This document shows positions 1 to 6,410 of a stretch of 6,629 nucleotides of DNA, one piece after another (within the stretch, counting starts at the first letter, position 1; each line of letters opens with the position of its first letter). The notes beneath the pieces were generated by a model that worked only from the letters and a program-made list of their open reading frames with translations, was not told the origin of the DNA and made no database searches. Origin of the DNA: Elusimicrobiota bacterium (GTDB taxonomy: Bacteria > CG03 > SLGR01 > PWQF01); the NCBI GenBank assembly GCA_003558145.1, contig PWMP01000001.1, positions 1 to 6,629 of the forward strand. Reading direction: 5' to 3'. The translations under genes were made by a program, and so were the position numbers.

Positions 1-990
1 ATTAATTCCGGTATCAGGTTTGCCCGGACTACGGGAAGCCCGGTTAGCATGCAGATTTTAAACCGCGACTGGGATAACTGGAAAAAAATAATGTCCTTAA
101 AAGCAGAGGACAAAGATGATGAATACCTGCAGGTAAAACCCCGTCCCGGCCATGCCGACCTGACCGGAGTGCTTAAATACAACAGCCGCGATATAAGGGA
201 TATTCTTGAGAGGGCTTCGGCCCGCGAAACAGCCGCCAGGGTTGCCGCGGGAGCCCTTGCCCGTAAATTTCTTCTTGAACTTGATATACATGTAGCAAGT
301 TTTACTAAACAGATAGGCAAAATCCGGGCAACTGATCCAAATATGCCATCGGATAAGATACTTGAAGAAGCAGAACAGAGCCAACTCAGATGTACGGATA
401 AAAATGCAGAGAAAAAAATGATAGAAGAAATTGAAAAGGCTTCAAAAGCAGGGGATACCGTTGGAGGAATATTTTCTGTAATTGTTGACGGCGTTCCGCC
501 GGGTTTCGGGGCTCATATTCAATGGGACCTTAAGCTGGACGCTAAAATTGCCCGTGCGCTCATGTCTGTTCAGGCGGTGAAAGGGGTTGAAAACGGCCTG
601 GGATTTGCTATGGCCGGTATGAGGGGCTCCGAAGTTCATGACAGGATAAAATATGAAGACTCCGGTAAAAGTTTTTTCAGGGATACTAATAATGCGGGCG
701 GTTTTGAGGGGGGGATTACAAACGGCCAGAGCCTGGTTTTCAGTGCCGTTATGAAACCCATAAGTTCCCTGCAGGAGCCGCTTGAATCGGTTGATATGCT
801 GACTAAAAAGAAAGTTTTTTCCGAAATTGTGCGCTCGGATGTTTGCGCGGTTCCAGCCGCCGGCGTTGTGGGAGAAGCAGCAGTCGCGCTTGAATTAGCC
901 TCGGCAATGCTTGAGAAAACCGGCGGGGATTCAATGGTTGAAGTGAAAAGAAATTATAAAAACTACCTTAAGCAGATAAGTGAGTTTTAA
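1..990 (+). CDS. aroC: Chorismate synthase, 5' end outside window
   Basis: Catalyses the last shikimate step, converting 5-enolpyruvylshikimate-3-phosphate to chorismate with reduced FMN in the cytoplasm. The reading frame is open from base 1, and the residues before the ATG at 49 (INSGIRFARTTGSPV) match the family's conserved stretch ahead of the NRDW motif. The ATG at 49 is therefore an internal methionine, not the start. Of 329 visible residues, PRPGHADL is at 47-54, the signature RASARETAARVA at 71-82, GDTVGG at 151-156, NAGGFEGGITNG at 231-242 and RSDVCAVPAAGVVGEA at 278-293. From memory of the family, about 55-60 N-terminal residues, including the GESHG motif, lie upstream. The C terminus looks complete. 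aroK follows after 18 bases. The family assignment is very secure. Confidence 0.97.
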   Translation: MNSGIRFARTTGSPVSMQILNRDWDNWKKIMSLKAEDKDDEYLQVKPRPGHADLTGVLKYNSRDIRDILERASARETAARVAAGALARKFLLELDIHVASFTKQIGKIRATDPNMPSDKILEEAEQSQLRCTDKNAEKKMIEEIEKASKAGDTVGGIFSVIVDGVPPGFGAHIQWDLKLDAKIARALMSVQAVKGVENGLGFAMAGMRGSEVHDRIKYEDSGKSFFRDTNNAGGFEGGITNGQSLVFSAVMKPISSLQEPLESVDMLTKKKVFSEIVRSDVCAVPAAGVVGEAAVALELASAMLEKTGGDSMVEVKRNYKNYLKQISEF

Positions 991-994
991 AAAT

Positions 995-1000
995 AAAGGT
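995..1000 (+). promoter_or_regulatory. Ribosome binding site for aroK
   Basis: AAAGGT lies 8 bases before the aroK ATG, in the short AT-rich gap after the aroC stop. It supports the start at 1009. No promoter or terminator is evident in this gap. Confidence 0.6.
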
Positions 1001-1008
1001 ATTTTTTT

Positions 1009-1533
1009 ATGAATATAGTACTTACCGGGATGATGGCAACCGGAAAAAGCGCGGTCGGTAAAAAACTGGCCTCAATTCTGGATATGGGTTATATCGATAC
1101 CGATAAAATGATAGAAAATGATACGGGAAAAACTATAACGGATATTTTTAAAAAACACGGGGAAAAAGTATTCAGGGATTTTGAAAATAAAGCGGTAAAA
1201 TGCGTCGCCGTGCTTGACAACCATGTAATATCTACCGGCGGCGGAGTAGTAAAAGACAGCAAAAATATGGAAGAACTTGAAAAAAACGCTATTGTCGTAT
1301 GCCTGACAGCCGATCCTGAGGAAATTTACAGGAGGGTTTCAAAGAATTCACACCGTCCGCTTCTCGAGGTTAGTGATACCCTGGCGGAAATAAAAAGAAT
1401 TATGAAAGAAAGGAAAGAATATTACGACAGGTGCGATCTGAAAATTGATACTACCGGAAAAAAACCGCAGCATCCGGTCAGAAAAATAATAGACTTTATA
1501 GAGAAGCACCGGGAAAAGGAAACTGTAACCTAA
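1009..1533 (+). CDS. aroK: Shikimate kinase
   Basis: Phosphorylates shikimate at the 3-hydroxyl using ATP, in the cytoplasm. The 174-residue length is normal for the family. The Walker A loop GMMATGKS is at residues 7-14. The DTD motif is at 30-32, with D32 expected to contact shikimate. FRDFE at 55-59 carries the substrate-binding arginine R56, and GGG at 77-79 is the glycine motif of the shikimate pocket. The lid arginine is R116 in RPLL, and R135 precedes a YY pair as in other members. The start is fixed by an AAAGGT site 8 bases upstream and by the walker strand beginning only three residues in. It sits between aroC and aroB, 18 and 13 bases away, which implies co-transcription. AroK and AroL cannot be told apart here; aroK is used by default. 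Confidence 0.96.
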   Translation: MNIVLTGMMATGKSAVGKKLASILDMGYIDTDKMIENDTGKTITDIFKKHGEKVFRDFENKAVKCVAVLDNHVISTGGGVVKDSKNMEELEKNAIVVCLTADPEEIYRRVSKNSHRPLLEVSDTLAEIKRIMKERKEYYDRCDLKIDTTGKKPQHPVRKIIDFIEKHREKETVT

Positions 1534-1540
1534 GGCGGGA
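1532..1540 (+). promoter_or_regulatory. Ribosome binding site for aroB
   Basis: AAGGCGGGA overlaps the aroK stop codon and ends 6 bases before the aroB ATG at 1547. The purine-rich tract supports that start and suggests coupled translation of aroK and aroB. Confidence 0.6.
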
Positions 1541-1546
1541 ATAACC

Positions 1547-2629
1547 ATGCTTATTGATGTAAATGTGCAAGCGGATTCATACAGGGTAAGAATAGGTGAG
1601 GGAATTGAATCTTTTCCCGCCCGCCTTGGTGAATATACACAGCATAAAAAGATTATTATTGTAACGGATTCTAATGTCGCTTCGCTTTACGCTTCAAGAC
1701 TTTCGGCCGCCGCCGTGAAAGAGGGCTTTGAGTTTAATTTATTTGAAATACCTGCGGGGGAAGAATCAAAAACGCTGGACTGGACCGGTAAGATATATTC
1801 CTTTTTGCTTAAAAACGGCGCCGAAAGGGGAACACCCGTTATTGCTCTTGGCGGAGGAGTGACAGGCGACCTTGCAGGGTTTGCAGCATCCACTTTTATG
1901 AGGGGCCTGCCTTTTTTTAATGTTCCTACCACACTCATAGCACAGTCGGACAGTGCTGTAGGAGGCAAGACGGGCGTGAACCTTAAGGAAGGGAAAAATC
2001 TTGTAGGCACATTTTTTCAGCCCCGTTACGTGCATATTGATGTTGATGTTCTTAAAACGCTTCCGGAGAAAGAATTTAAATCAGGGTTGGCGGAAGTAGT
2101 AAAACATGCTGTCATTGCCGGGCAGGGCTTTGTTGATTTTATTACTGAGAACGCTCCCGGAATAATGAACAAAGACCCGGAAATAATGGAAATAGCGGTT
2201 TGTGAATTCGTAAAGATAAAGGGCGGAGTTGTCGAAAAAGACGAGAAGGAAAGCGGGCTCAGAAAAGTGCTTAATCTTGGACACACTCTCGGCCATGCCC
2301 TGGAGGCAGAAACCGGCTACGGAAAAATGAATCACGGGGAAGGAGTAGCTGTGGGAATGGTTCTGGCGGCGCAAATTTCTGCGCATATGGGTCTGTCCGG
2401 CAAAGGCCTTGCCGATTCAATCAGGCAGCTTCTCAGCCTGTTCGGCCTGCCTGTAAACCTTCCGGCAGGTGCGGATATCTCTAAACTGGTTGAAAGAATG
2501 TATTTTGATAAAAAGGTCAGTAAAAGAAAACTTGAATTCGTGATTCCTGAAGAAATAGGTAAAATAAAAATAGGTGTACCGGTTGAAGACAGCCTGGTAG
2601 AAAAAGCTTTAAATGAGATTTCCCTATAA
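1547..2629 (+). CDS. aroB: 3-dehydroquinate synthase
   Basis: Converts DAHP to 3-dehydroquinate, the second shikimate step, using NAD and a divalent metal. The 360-residue length is typical. The NAD-binding GGGVTGD motif is at residues 102-108, followed by the conserved block PTTLIAQSDSAVGGKTGVN at 127-145. The three expected metal ligands are present: E183 in LAEVVK, H246 in LNLGHTLGH and H263 in NHGEGVAVGM. Small differences from the common consensus (S134 and A137 in QSDSAVGG) do not touch the ligands. The start is supported by AAGGCGGGA just upstream. The last 17 bases overlap the start of the NfeD protease gene, so ribosomes finishing aroB may reinitiate there. The assignment is secure. 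Confidence 0.97.
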   Translation: MLIDVNVQADSYRVRIGEGIESFPARLGEYTQHKKIIIVTDSNVASLYASRLSAAAVKEGFEFNLFEIPAGEESKTLDWTGKIYSFLLKNGAERGTPVIALGGGVTGDLAGFAASTFMRGLPFFNVPTTLIAQSDSAVGGKTGVNLKEGKNLVGTFFQPRYVHIDVDVLKTLPEKEFKSGLAEVVKHAVIAGQGFVDFITENAPGIMNKDPEIMEIAVCEFVKIKGGVVEKDEKESGLRKVLNLGHTLGHALEAETGYGKMNHGEGVAVGMVLAAQISAHMGLSGKGLADSIRQLLSLFGLPVNLPAGADISKLVERMYFDKKVSKRKLEFVIPEEIGKIKIGVPVEDSLVEKALNEISL

Positions 2630-3896
2630 AATACTGTTTGTGGCTGCAGCAGCAGCCGTTATATTTTCTAACCATCTTGAAGCAGAAGAACAAAATCCTC
2701 TTCTTCTCAGGCTTGAAGGAACCGTAAACCCGGTAATAGCTGAGCATATACAGCGCCACCTTAAGGATATTGACGCTCCTTTTGCAGTTATAAAAATGGA
2801 TACTCCCGGCGGCCTTATGGAATCAATGCGGCAAATTATAAAGGCTATGGAGTCCTGTGAAAAGCCTGTTATCGTTTATGTTGGTGATGCCGGTGCGCGG
2901 GCTGCCAGTGCAGGGGCGTTTATTGTGATGGCTTCGGACTTGGCAGTAATGGCAACTGGTACGAATATAGGGGCCGCACATCCGGTAAGCATAAGCGGGG
3001 AAGGCGTGCCCGAAGGAGCCGGAAAAAAAGCCGTAGAAGATGCAAGGTCGTTCATGAAGGCTCTTGCCCAAAGACATTCCCGTAATACGGAATGGGCCGA
3101 AAAGGCTGTTGTCGAAAGCGAAAGCATAACGGCATCGGAGGCCCTGGAATTGAATGTAGTAGAATACGTTGTTGATGACTTTTTGGATTTCACTGTTAAA
3201 CTTGAGGGAAAGGAAATAGAAAAATTTAACACTGTAGTTACTTTGTCTTTCAAAAACCCTTTCCGGGAAGAAAAGCTTTCGCTTATAAGGCAGTTTTTAA
3301 ATTATATTTCCCATCCGAATCTGGCATACCTTCTTTTAATACTGGGTATTTACGGACTTATATACGAAGCTTCCAGCCCCGGTATAGAGTTCGGAGCCGT
3401 TCTGGGAGGGATATGTCTTCTTCTTGCCGCCCTGGCCCTGCAGTTAATACCCGTTAATACCGTGGGAGTTCTTCTCATTATATTGGGCGGTGGGCTTATG
3501 CTTCTTGATGTATGGGTTCCAACTGACGGGATACTTACATTTGGCGGCATTGTGAGTTTTGCAATAGGATCTCTTATGCTTTTTGACGTTACGGATTTTC
3601 CCTTAAGGGTTGAACCTTCCCTGGTGTTTGCTTCTACTGCTGTTATAGGGGCGTTTTTTCTATTTGCAGCCGGAGCTGGCGCCAAGATACAGAAAAAAGC
3701 CGTTTCCACCGGGCCGGAGGGGATGAAAGGGATGGAAGGGGAAGTAATAAAAAAACTTAAACCGGACGGCAAAATTTATGTAAGAGGCGAAATATGGAAC
3801 GCCTCCAGCCTTGATGGTAACATTAAATTAAAAGAGAAAGTTCTTGTTGAAAGAGCCAGCGGTAATATTCTTTTTGTGAGGAAAAAACTCCAATGA
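2613..3896 (+). CDS. Full-length NfeD-type membrane serine protease (ClpP class)
   Basis: A 427-residue protein with the architecture of the long NfeD family (NfeD1b, Pyrococcus PH1510 type). A charged start and hydrophobic segment (residues 5-19) form a likely signal peptide, with possible cleavage after HLEA. A ClpP/SppA-like protease domain covers about 28-200: DTPGGL at 63-68 resembles the oxyanion-hole region, S99 in ARAASAG is the expected nucleophile, and K139 (or K138) the expected general base of a Ser-Lys dyad. About five membrane segments follow (roughly 236-253, 258-280, 283-300, 308-327, 334-356), then an OB-fold domain at about 365-427. Known relatives cleave the hydrophobic C terminus of a partner stomatin, and a slipin gene lies two genes downstream. 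The start overlaps aroB by 17 bases with only a weak GGTAG upstream. The cellular role of the family remains poorly defined. Confidence 0.93.
   Translation: MRFPYKILFVAAAAAVIFSNHLEAEEQNPLLLRLEGTVNPVIAEHIQRHLKDIDAPFAVIKMDTPGGLMESMRQIIKAMESCEKPVIVYVGDAGARAASAGAFIVMASDLAVMATGTNIGAAHPVSISGEGVPEGAGKKAVEDARSFMKALAQRHSRNTEWAEKAVVESESITASEALELNVVEYVVDDFLDFTVKLEGKEIEKFNTVVTLSFKNPFREEKLSLIRQFLNYISHPNLAYLLLILGIYGLIYEASSPGIEFGAVLGGICLLLAALALQLIPVNTVGVLLIILGGGLMLLDVWVPTDGILTFGGIVSFAIGSLMLFDVTDFPLRVEPSLVFASTAVIGAFFLFAAGAGAKIQKKAVSTGPEGMKGMEGEVIKKLKPDGKIYVRGEIWNASSLDGNIKLKEKVLVERASGNILFVRKKLQ
3633..3887 (+). repeat. Tandem coding duplication, copy 1 (end of long NfeD)
   Basis: This segment encodes residues 341-425 of the long NfeD protein: its last membrane helix, the QKK linker and the OB-fold. 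It is repeated at protein level in the next gene (3905-4162). Two ungapped blocks, residues 359-397 and 409-425, share 33 of 56 positions with the small protein. Codons have diverged strongly, so it is not a recent DNA repeat. Confidence 0.75.
3878..3882 (+). promoter_or_regulatory. Ribosome binding site for small NfeD gene
   Basis: GAGGA inside the end of the long NfeD gene lies 10 bases before the ATG at 3893. With the ATGA start/stop overlap, it supports separate but coupled translation of the small protein. Confidence 0.5.
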
Positions 3897-4183
3897 ATGC
3901 TTTGATAATTTTAGTTGTTATTGTTTTTTTATTAGCGGCAGGTGCCGCCGGACTGAAAGCCCAAAAGAAAAGAATAGAAACCGGCCTTGACGGAATGATA
4001 GGCCTTGAGGGTGAAGTTATTGAAAGGCTGAATCCGCGCGGGAAAGTTTACGTGCATGGAGAAATGTGGGAAGCAGTAATTTTCGGCTCAGATGCTGCCG
4101 GCCGCGGGGAATCAATTACGGTTGAATCCGTATCAGGCAATATTCTGATGGTACGAAGAAAGAAAAAAGAGGAGGTAAAATGA
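3893..4183 (+). CDS. Small NfeD-domain membrane protein (protease-less)
   Basis: A 96-residue protein with one N-terminal membrane helix (about residues 3-21) and a soluble OB-fold NfeD domain (about 29-90), ending in a lysine-rich tail. It has no protease domain and fewer helices than ordinary short NfeD proteins. It closely copies the end of the preceding protein: QKK at 24-26, GLEGEVIERL at 37-46, GKVYVHGEMW at 50-59 and SGNILMVRRK at 81-90 all have near-identical counterparts there. It shares ATGA start/stop overlaps with both neighbours, so it is probably made together with the protease and the slipin. A plausible role is an extra OB-fold subunit that binds or tunes the slipin or protease complex; this is inference. 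A real gene, not a fragment, is favoured by its own ribosome binding site and the conserved OB core. Confidence 0.88.
   Translation: MNALIILVVIVFLLAAGAAGLKAQKKRIETGLDGMIGLEGEVIERLNPRGKVYVHGEMWEAVIFGSDAAGRGESITVESVSGNILMVRRKKKEEVK
3905..4162 (+). repeat. Tandem coding duplication, copy 2 (small NfeD gene)
   Basis: Encodes residues 5-90 of the small NfeD protein, the counterpart of 3633-3887. The match covers the helix end (AAGA..), the QKK linker and the whole OB-fold, with a short indel in the loop at about residues 62-73. Confidence 0.75.
4170..4175 (+). promoter_or_regulatory. Strong ribosome binding site for slipin gene
   Basis: AGGAGG is the best Shine-Dalgarno match in the window. It lies 4 bases from the ATG at 4180 and 7 from the ATG at 4183. 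The wider spacing makes the second ATG at least as likely a start; the proteins differ by one methionine. The strong site suggests the slipin is made in excess over the NfeD proteins. Confidence 0.75.
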
Positions 4184-4920
4184 TGTTTGCGGTAATTCTT
4201 GTTGTGGTGGTCATACTTATTTCGGCAGTGCGTATTGTTCCGGAATATGAAAGAGGTGTTATCTTCAGGCTTGGAAGGCTCGTTGAGGCTAAAGGACCGG
4301 GTTTGTTCTTTATAATACCTGTAATAGATAAAATGGTTAAAGTGTCACTTAGAACAGTAGTCCTTGATGTTCCGGTTCAGGAAGTAATAACAAAAGACAA
4401 TGTGCCCGCATCAGTAAACGCTGTCTGTTACTTCAGGGTAATGGATCCGTCAAAAGCTATAGTTGAAGTTCAGAATTTCGTTATGGCAACTTCACAGGTA
4501 GCTCAGACTACTTTGAGAAGCGTAGTGGGCGAGGCCGAGCTGGATGAAGTCCTTTCGGAAAGAGAAAAACTCAACTCCAAGCTTCAGACCATAATAGATA
4601 AAGCTACGGATCCCTGGGGGATAAAAGTTTCCATGGTTGAAGTAAAGGACGTGCAGATACCCAAAAGTATGCAGAGGGCGATAGCCGCTCAGGCCGAAGC
4701 CGAAAGAGACAGGAGAGCAAAAATAATAAACGCGGAGGGAGAATTCCAGGCATCGGAAAAAATTGCTGCCGCCGCTGAAATCATAGACCGTAATCCCGTG
4801 GGGATACAACTCAGGTTTTTGCGGACTCTTTCCGAAAAGGCAAGGGAGGGAAACGCGACAATTATACTTCCCGTTCCGATAGAACTCTTCAAGTCCTTTT
4901 TGAATAAAAAGGGAGAATAA
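4180..4920 (+). CDS. Slipin, stomatin/SPFH-family membrane scaffold protein
   Basis: A 246-residue prokaryotic stomatin. One hydrophobic hairpin or membrane segment (residues 2-17) leads into the SPFH domain, with the hallmark PEYERGVIFRLGR at 21-33 and GPGLFFIIP at 39-47. The domain continues through VPASVNAVCYFRV (75-87) to WGIKVSMVEVKDVQIP (146-161). A charged, alanine-rich coiled coil follows (about 165-205, with AIAAQAEAERDRRAKI), then a short C-terminal hydrophobic patch, ATIILPVPIELF at 226-237. Family members form large membrane-attached rings or microdomains and usually sit next to an NfeD gene, as here. In the Pyrococcus pair, the NfeD protease cuts the stomatin in its hydrophobic C terminus; the patch at 226-237 is the equivalent candidate, by inference. 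The gene overlaps the small NfeD stop by ATGA and ends 4 bases before aroQ. Confidence 0.95.
   Translation: MMFAVILVVVVILISAVRIVPEYERGVIFRLGRLVEAKGPGLFFIIPVIDKMVKVSLRTVVLDVPVQEVITKDNVPASVNAVCYFRVMDPSKAIVEVQNFVMATSQVAQTTLRSVVGEAELDEVLSEREKLNSKLQTIIDKATDPWGIKVSMVEVKDVQIPKSMQRAIAAQAEAERDRRAKIINAEGEFQASEKIAAAAEIIDRNPVGIQLRFLRTLSEKAREGNATIILPVPIELFKSFLNKKGE
4911..4915 (+). promoter_or_regulatory. Ribosome binding site for aroQ
   Basis: GGGAG at the very end of the slipin gene lies 9 bases before the aroQ ATG at 4925 and supports that start. Confidence 0.55.
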
Positions 4921-4924
4921 TTAT

Positions 4925-5362
4925 ATGGAGGAAATACTAGTCATACACGGCCCTAACCTTAATCTTCTCGGAACCCGTCAGCCGGATATATATGGCAGCG
5001 CTACCCTGGAAGATATAAATGCAGAAATAGAATCCAGAGCTGCTAAAATGGGTTTCAAGATGGATTTTTTTCAGTCCAACCATGAAGGACAGCTTGTCGA
5101 TAAAATAGGGGAAGCCGGCGCCCGGGCAATAATAATAAATCCGGCTGTGTTTACACACACCAGTGTTGCTTTGAGAGACGCTCTTGAGGCCTTTTCGGGA
5201 TATGTTGTTGAAGTTCATCTTTCAAATATATTTGCGCGTGAAGATTTCAGGCATAAATCTATAACTGCCGCTGTTGCGGACGGGCTTATATGCGGCTTTT
5301 CTCTTCAAAGCTATCTGCTGGCGCTAGAGGCTGCTGCGCGATTAATACAGAAAACAGAATAA
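4925..5362 (+). CDS. aroQ: Type II 3-dehydroquinate dehydratase
   Basis: Dehydrates 3-dehydroquinate to 3-dehydroshikimate, the third shikimate step; type II enzymes are dodecameric and need no Schiff base. The 145-residue length is typical. The fingerprint is complete: HGPNLNLLGTR at 8-18, the catalytic tyrosine Y23 in DIYG, QSNHEG at 50-55, N72 and H78 in NPAVFTHTS, D85 in ALRDA, E96 and the catalytic histidine H98 in EVHLSN, R105 and R109 in AREDFRHKS, and ICGF at 122-125. Two pocket-wall positions differ from the commonest sequence: AVF replaces GAY or GAL in NPxxxTHTS, and F103 replaces the frequent H in NIHARE. Neither is catalytic. It follows the slipin by 4 bases and overlaps the peptidase reading frame downstream. 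The assignment is secure. Confidence 0.97.
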   Translation: MEEILVIHGPNLNLLGTRQPDIYGSATLEDINAEIESRAAKMGFKMDFFQSNHEGQLVDKIGEAGARAIIINPAVFTHTSVALRDALEAFSGYVVEVHLSNIFAREDFRHKSITAAVADGLICGFSLQSYLLALEAAARLIQKTE

Positions 5363-6393
5363 AAAAGCTACTGGAGGAAACCGCCGCCTCCGGAGCCGAA
5401 TGCAGTATAATATTCGGGAGAAGCAGCGTTTACTATTTCACGGGTGTGCGCGGCGGAGGGATCTTTGCCGCCGCCCCGGATGAAAGAGTACTGTATTCTC
5501 CTTCGGTAAACTATCTGCAGGCCTGCCGGGAGGCTTCCTTTAATGGCGACTTGGAATCTTTCACCGGAAAGATTCCACTGCCTGAGATATCCAAAAGATT
5601 GAAAAGCAAAAAAGTCCTGTGCGACAGTTCCGAAATTTCACATTCCCTGGCCCTTAAAGTTGTGGAAAATTTTGGAGGCAGCATTGTTTTCTGTGAGGGA
5701 ATATGTGAAAAAATAAGGATGGTTAAGGACAAAGATGAAATAAAACTTGTAGAAAAAGCCTGCCGGTATGCGCGCGGCATAATTGATTCTGTAAAGCCTG
5801 AAGAATGGCGCGGGCGCAGTGAATCTGAACTTGCGGCTTACATAGAAGCCCGGAGCCGGGACAGCGGTTGTGGAGGCGCGGCATTCCCTCCGGTAGTTGC
5901 TTCGGGAGTAAATGCATCTTTTCCGCATCACTTCCCGGGTCCGTACGTAATAGGCTGCGGGCCGCTTAAGATAGACTGCGGGGTTAAATTCTCTGAATAT
6001 GCAAGTGACTTGACAAGAACATTTATTTTGGATAAATTAAACAAATATGATTTTTTGCGATCAATAAAAGATAAGGTTAGGGAAGCAAAAATCGTTGCAG
6101 AAAAATCTCTTGGTCCAGGCATAATGTGTAAAGACGTACACGCGGCGTCATCGGCTGTTTTTAAAAAATACGGTTTGGAAGAATATTTCGTACACAATTT
6201 AGGTCACGGACTGGGAATAGATGTTCATGAGTCTCCGTCCCTGAGTCCGTACAGCAGGCAGGTTCTTGCGGAAGGAATGATAGTTACTGTCGAACCGGGA
6301 ATATATATACCGTCTGAGGGTGGGATAAGGATAGAGGACACATATTTAATAACGCGGGAGGGAAACAGAAAATTAACCAGAAAATTCCAGTAA
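5290..6393 (+). CDS. M24 family metallopeptidase, Xaa-Pro aminopeptidase type
   Basis: Likely a cytoplasmic dimetal aminopeptidase releasing an N-terminal residue before proline (PepP/PepQ-like). A creatinase-type N-terminal domain spans about residues 20-145 and a pita-bread catalytic domain about 150-365. All five metal ligands are present: D229, D240, H306, E335 and E349. Conserved substrate histidines lie in FPHHF (211-215) and DVHESP (311-316). The start is doubtful. The ATG at 5290 overlaps aroQ by 73 bases, and its first 17 residues (ending GCCA) do not look like the family, which normally begins near NRIKKLLEE (residues 22-30). No ATG, GTG or TTG lies between 5290 and that point; an ATT at 5341, 10 bases after AGAGG, would fit and give 350 residues. 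aminopeptidase versus prolidase specificity cannot be settled by eye. efp begins 17 bases later, a common arrangement. Confidence 0.92.
   Translation: MRLFSSKLSAGARGCCAINTENRIKKLLEETAASGAECSIIFGRSSVYYFTGVRGGGIFAAAPDERVLYSPSVNYLQACREASFNGDLESFTGKIPLPEISKRLKSKKVLCDSSEISHSLALKVVENFGGSIVFCEGICEKIRMVKDKDEIKLVEKACRYARGIIDSVKPEEWRGRSESELAAYIEARSRDSGCGGAAFPPVVASGVNASFPHHFPGPYVIGCGPLKIDCGVKFSEYASDLTRTFILDKLNKYDFLRSIKDKVREAKIVAEKSLGPGIMCKDVHAASSAVFKKYGLEEYFVHNLGHGLGIDVHESPSLSPYSRQVLAEGMIVTVEPGIYIPSEGGIRIEDTYLITREGNRKLTRKFQ
5326..5330 (+). promoter_or_regulatory. Possible ribosome binding site for an ATT start of the peptidase
   Basis: AGAGG inside aroQ lies 10 bases before the ATT at 5341. If used, translation would start where the family normally begins. 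The alternative ATG at 5290 has only a weak purine run (GGACGGG at 5278-5284) in front. Tentative. Confidence 0.25.
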
Positions 6394-6410
6394 ATAAAAT
6401 AACGACTAAA

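Noticed and set aside
49..51. ATG at 49 as the start of aroC
   Set aside because: The same frame is open to base 1 and encodes conserved chorismate synthase residues upstream, so this is an internal methionine.
3350..3772. Long minus-strand reading frame of 140 codons opposite the NfeD protease
   Set aside because: It lies opposite a well-supported gene with intact motifs, is rich in proline and serine as expected of an antisense shadow, and resembles no family I know. The other minus-strand frames were dismissed for the same reason.
3893..4183. Small NfeD gene as a frameshifted remnant of the long protease
   Set aside because: The upstream protein already has a complete OB-fold and C terminus, and the small gene has its own start, binding site and intact domain. 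It is a second copy, not a broken piece.
6010..6038. Promoter-like TTGACA, 17-base spacer, TAAATT inside the peptidase gene, possibly serving efp
   Set aside because: The TTGACA is forced by conserved codons of the metal-ligand motif DLTRT, and the -10 matches only four of six positions. It is too weak to list.
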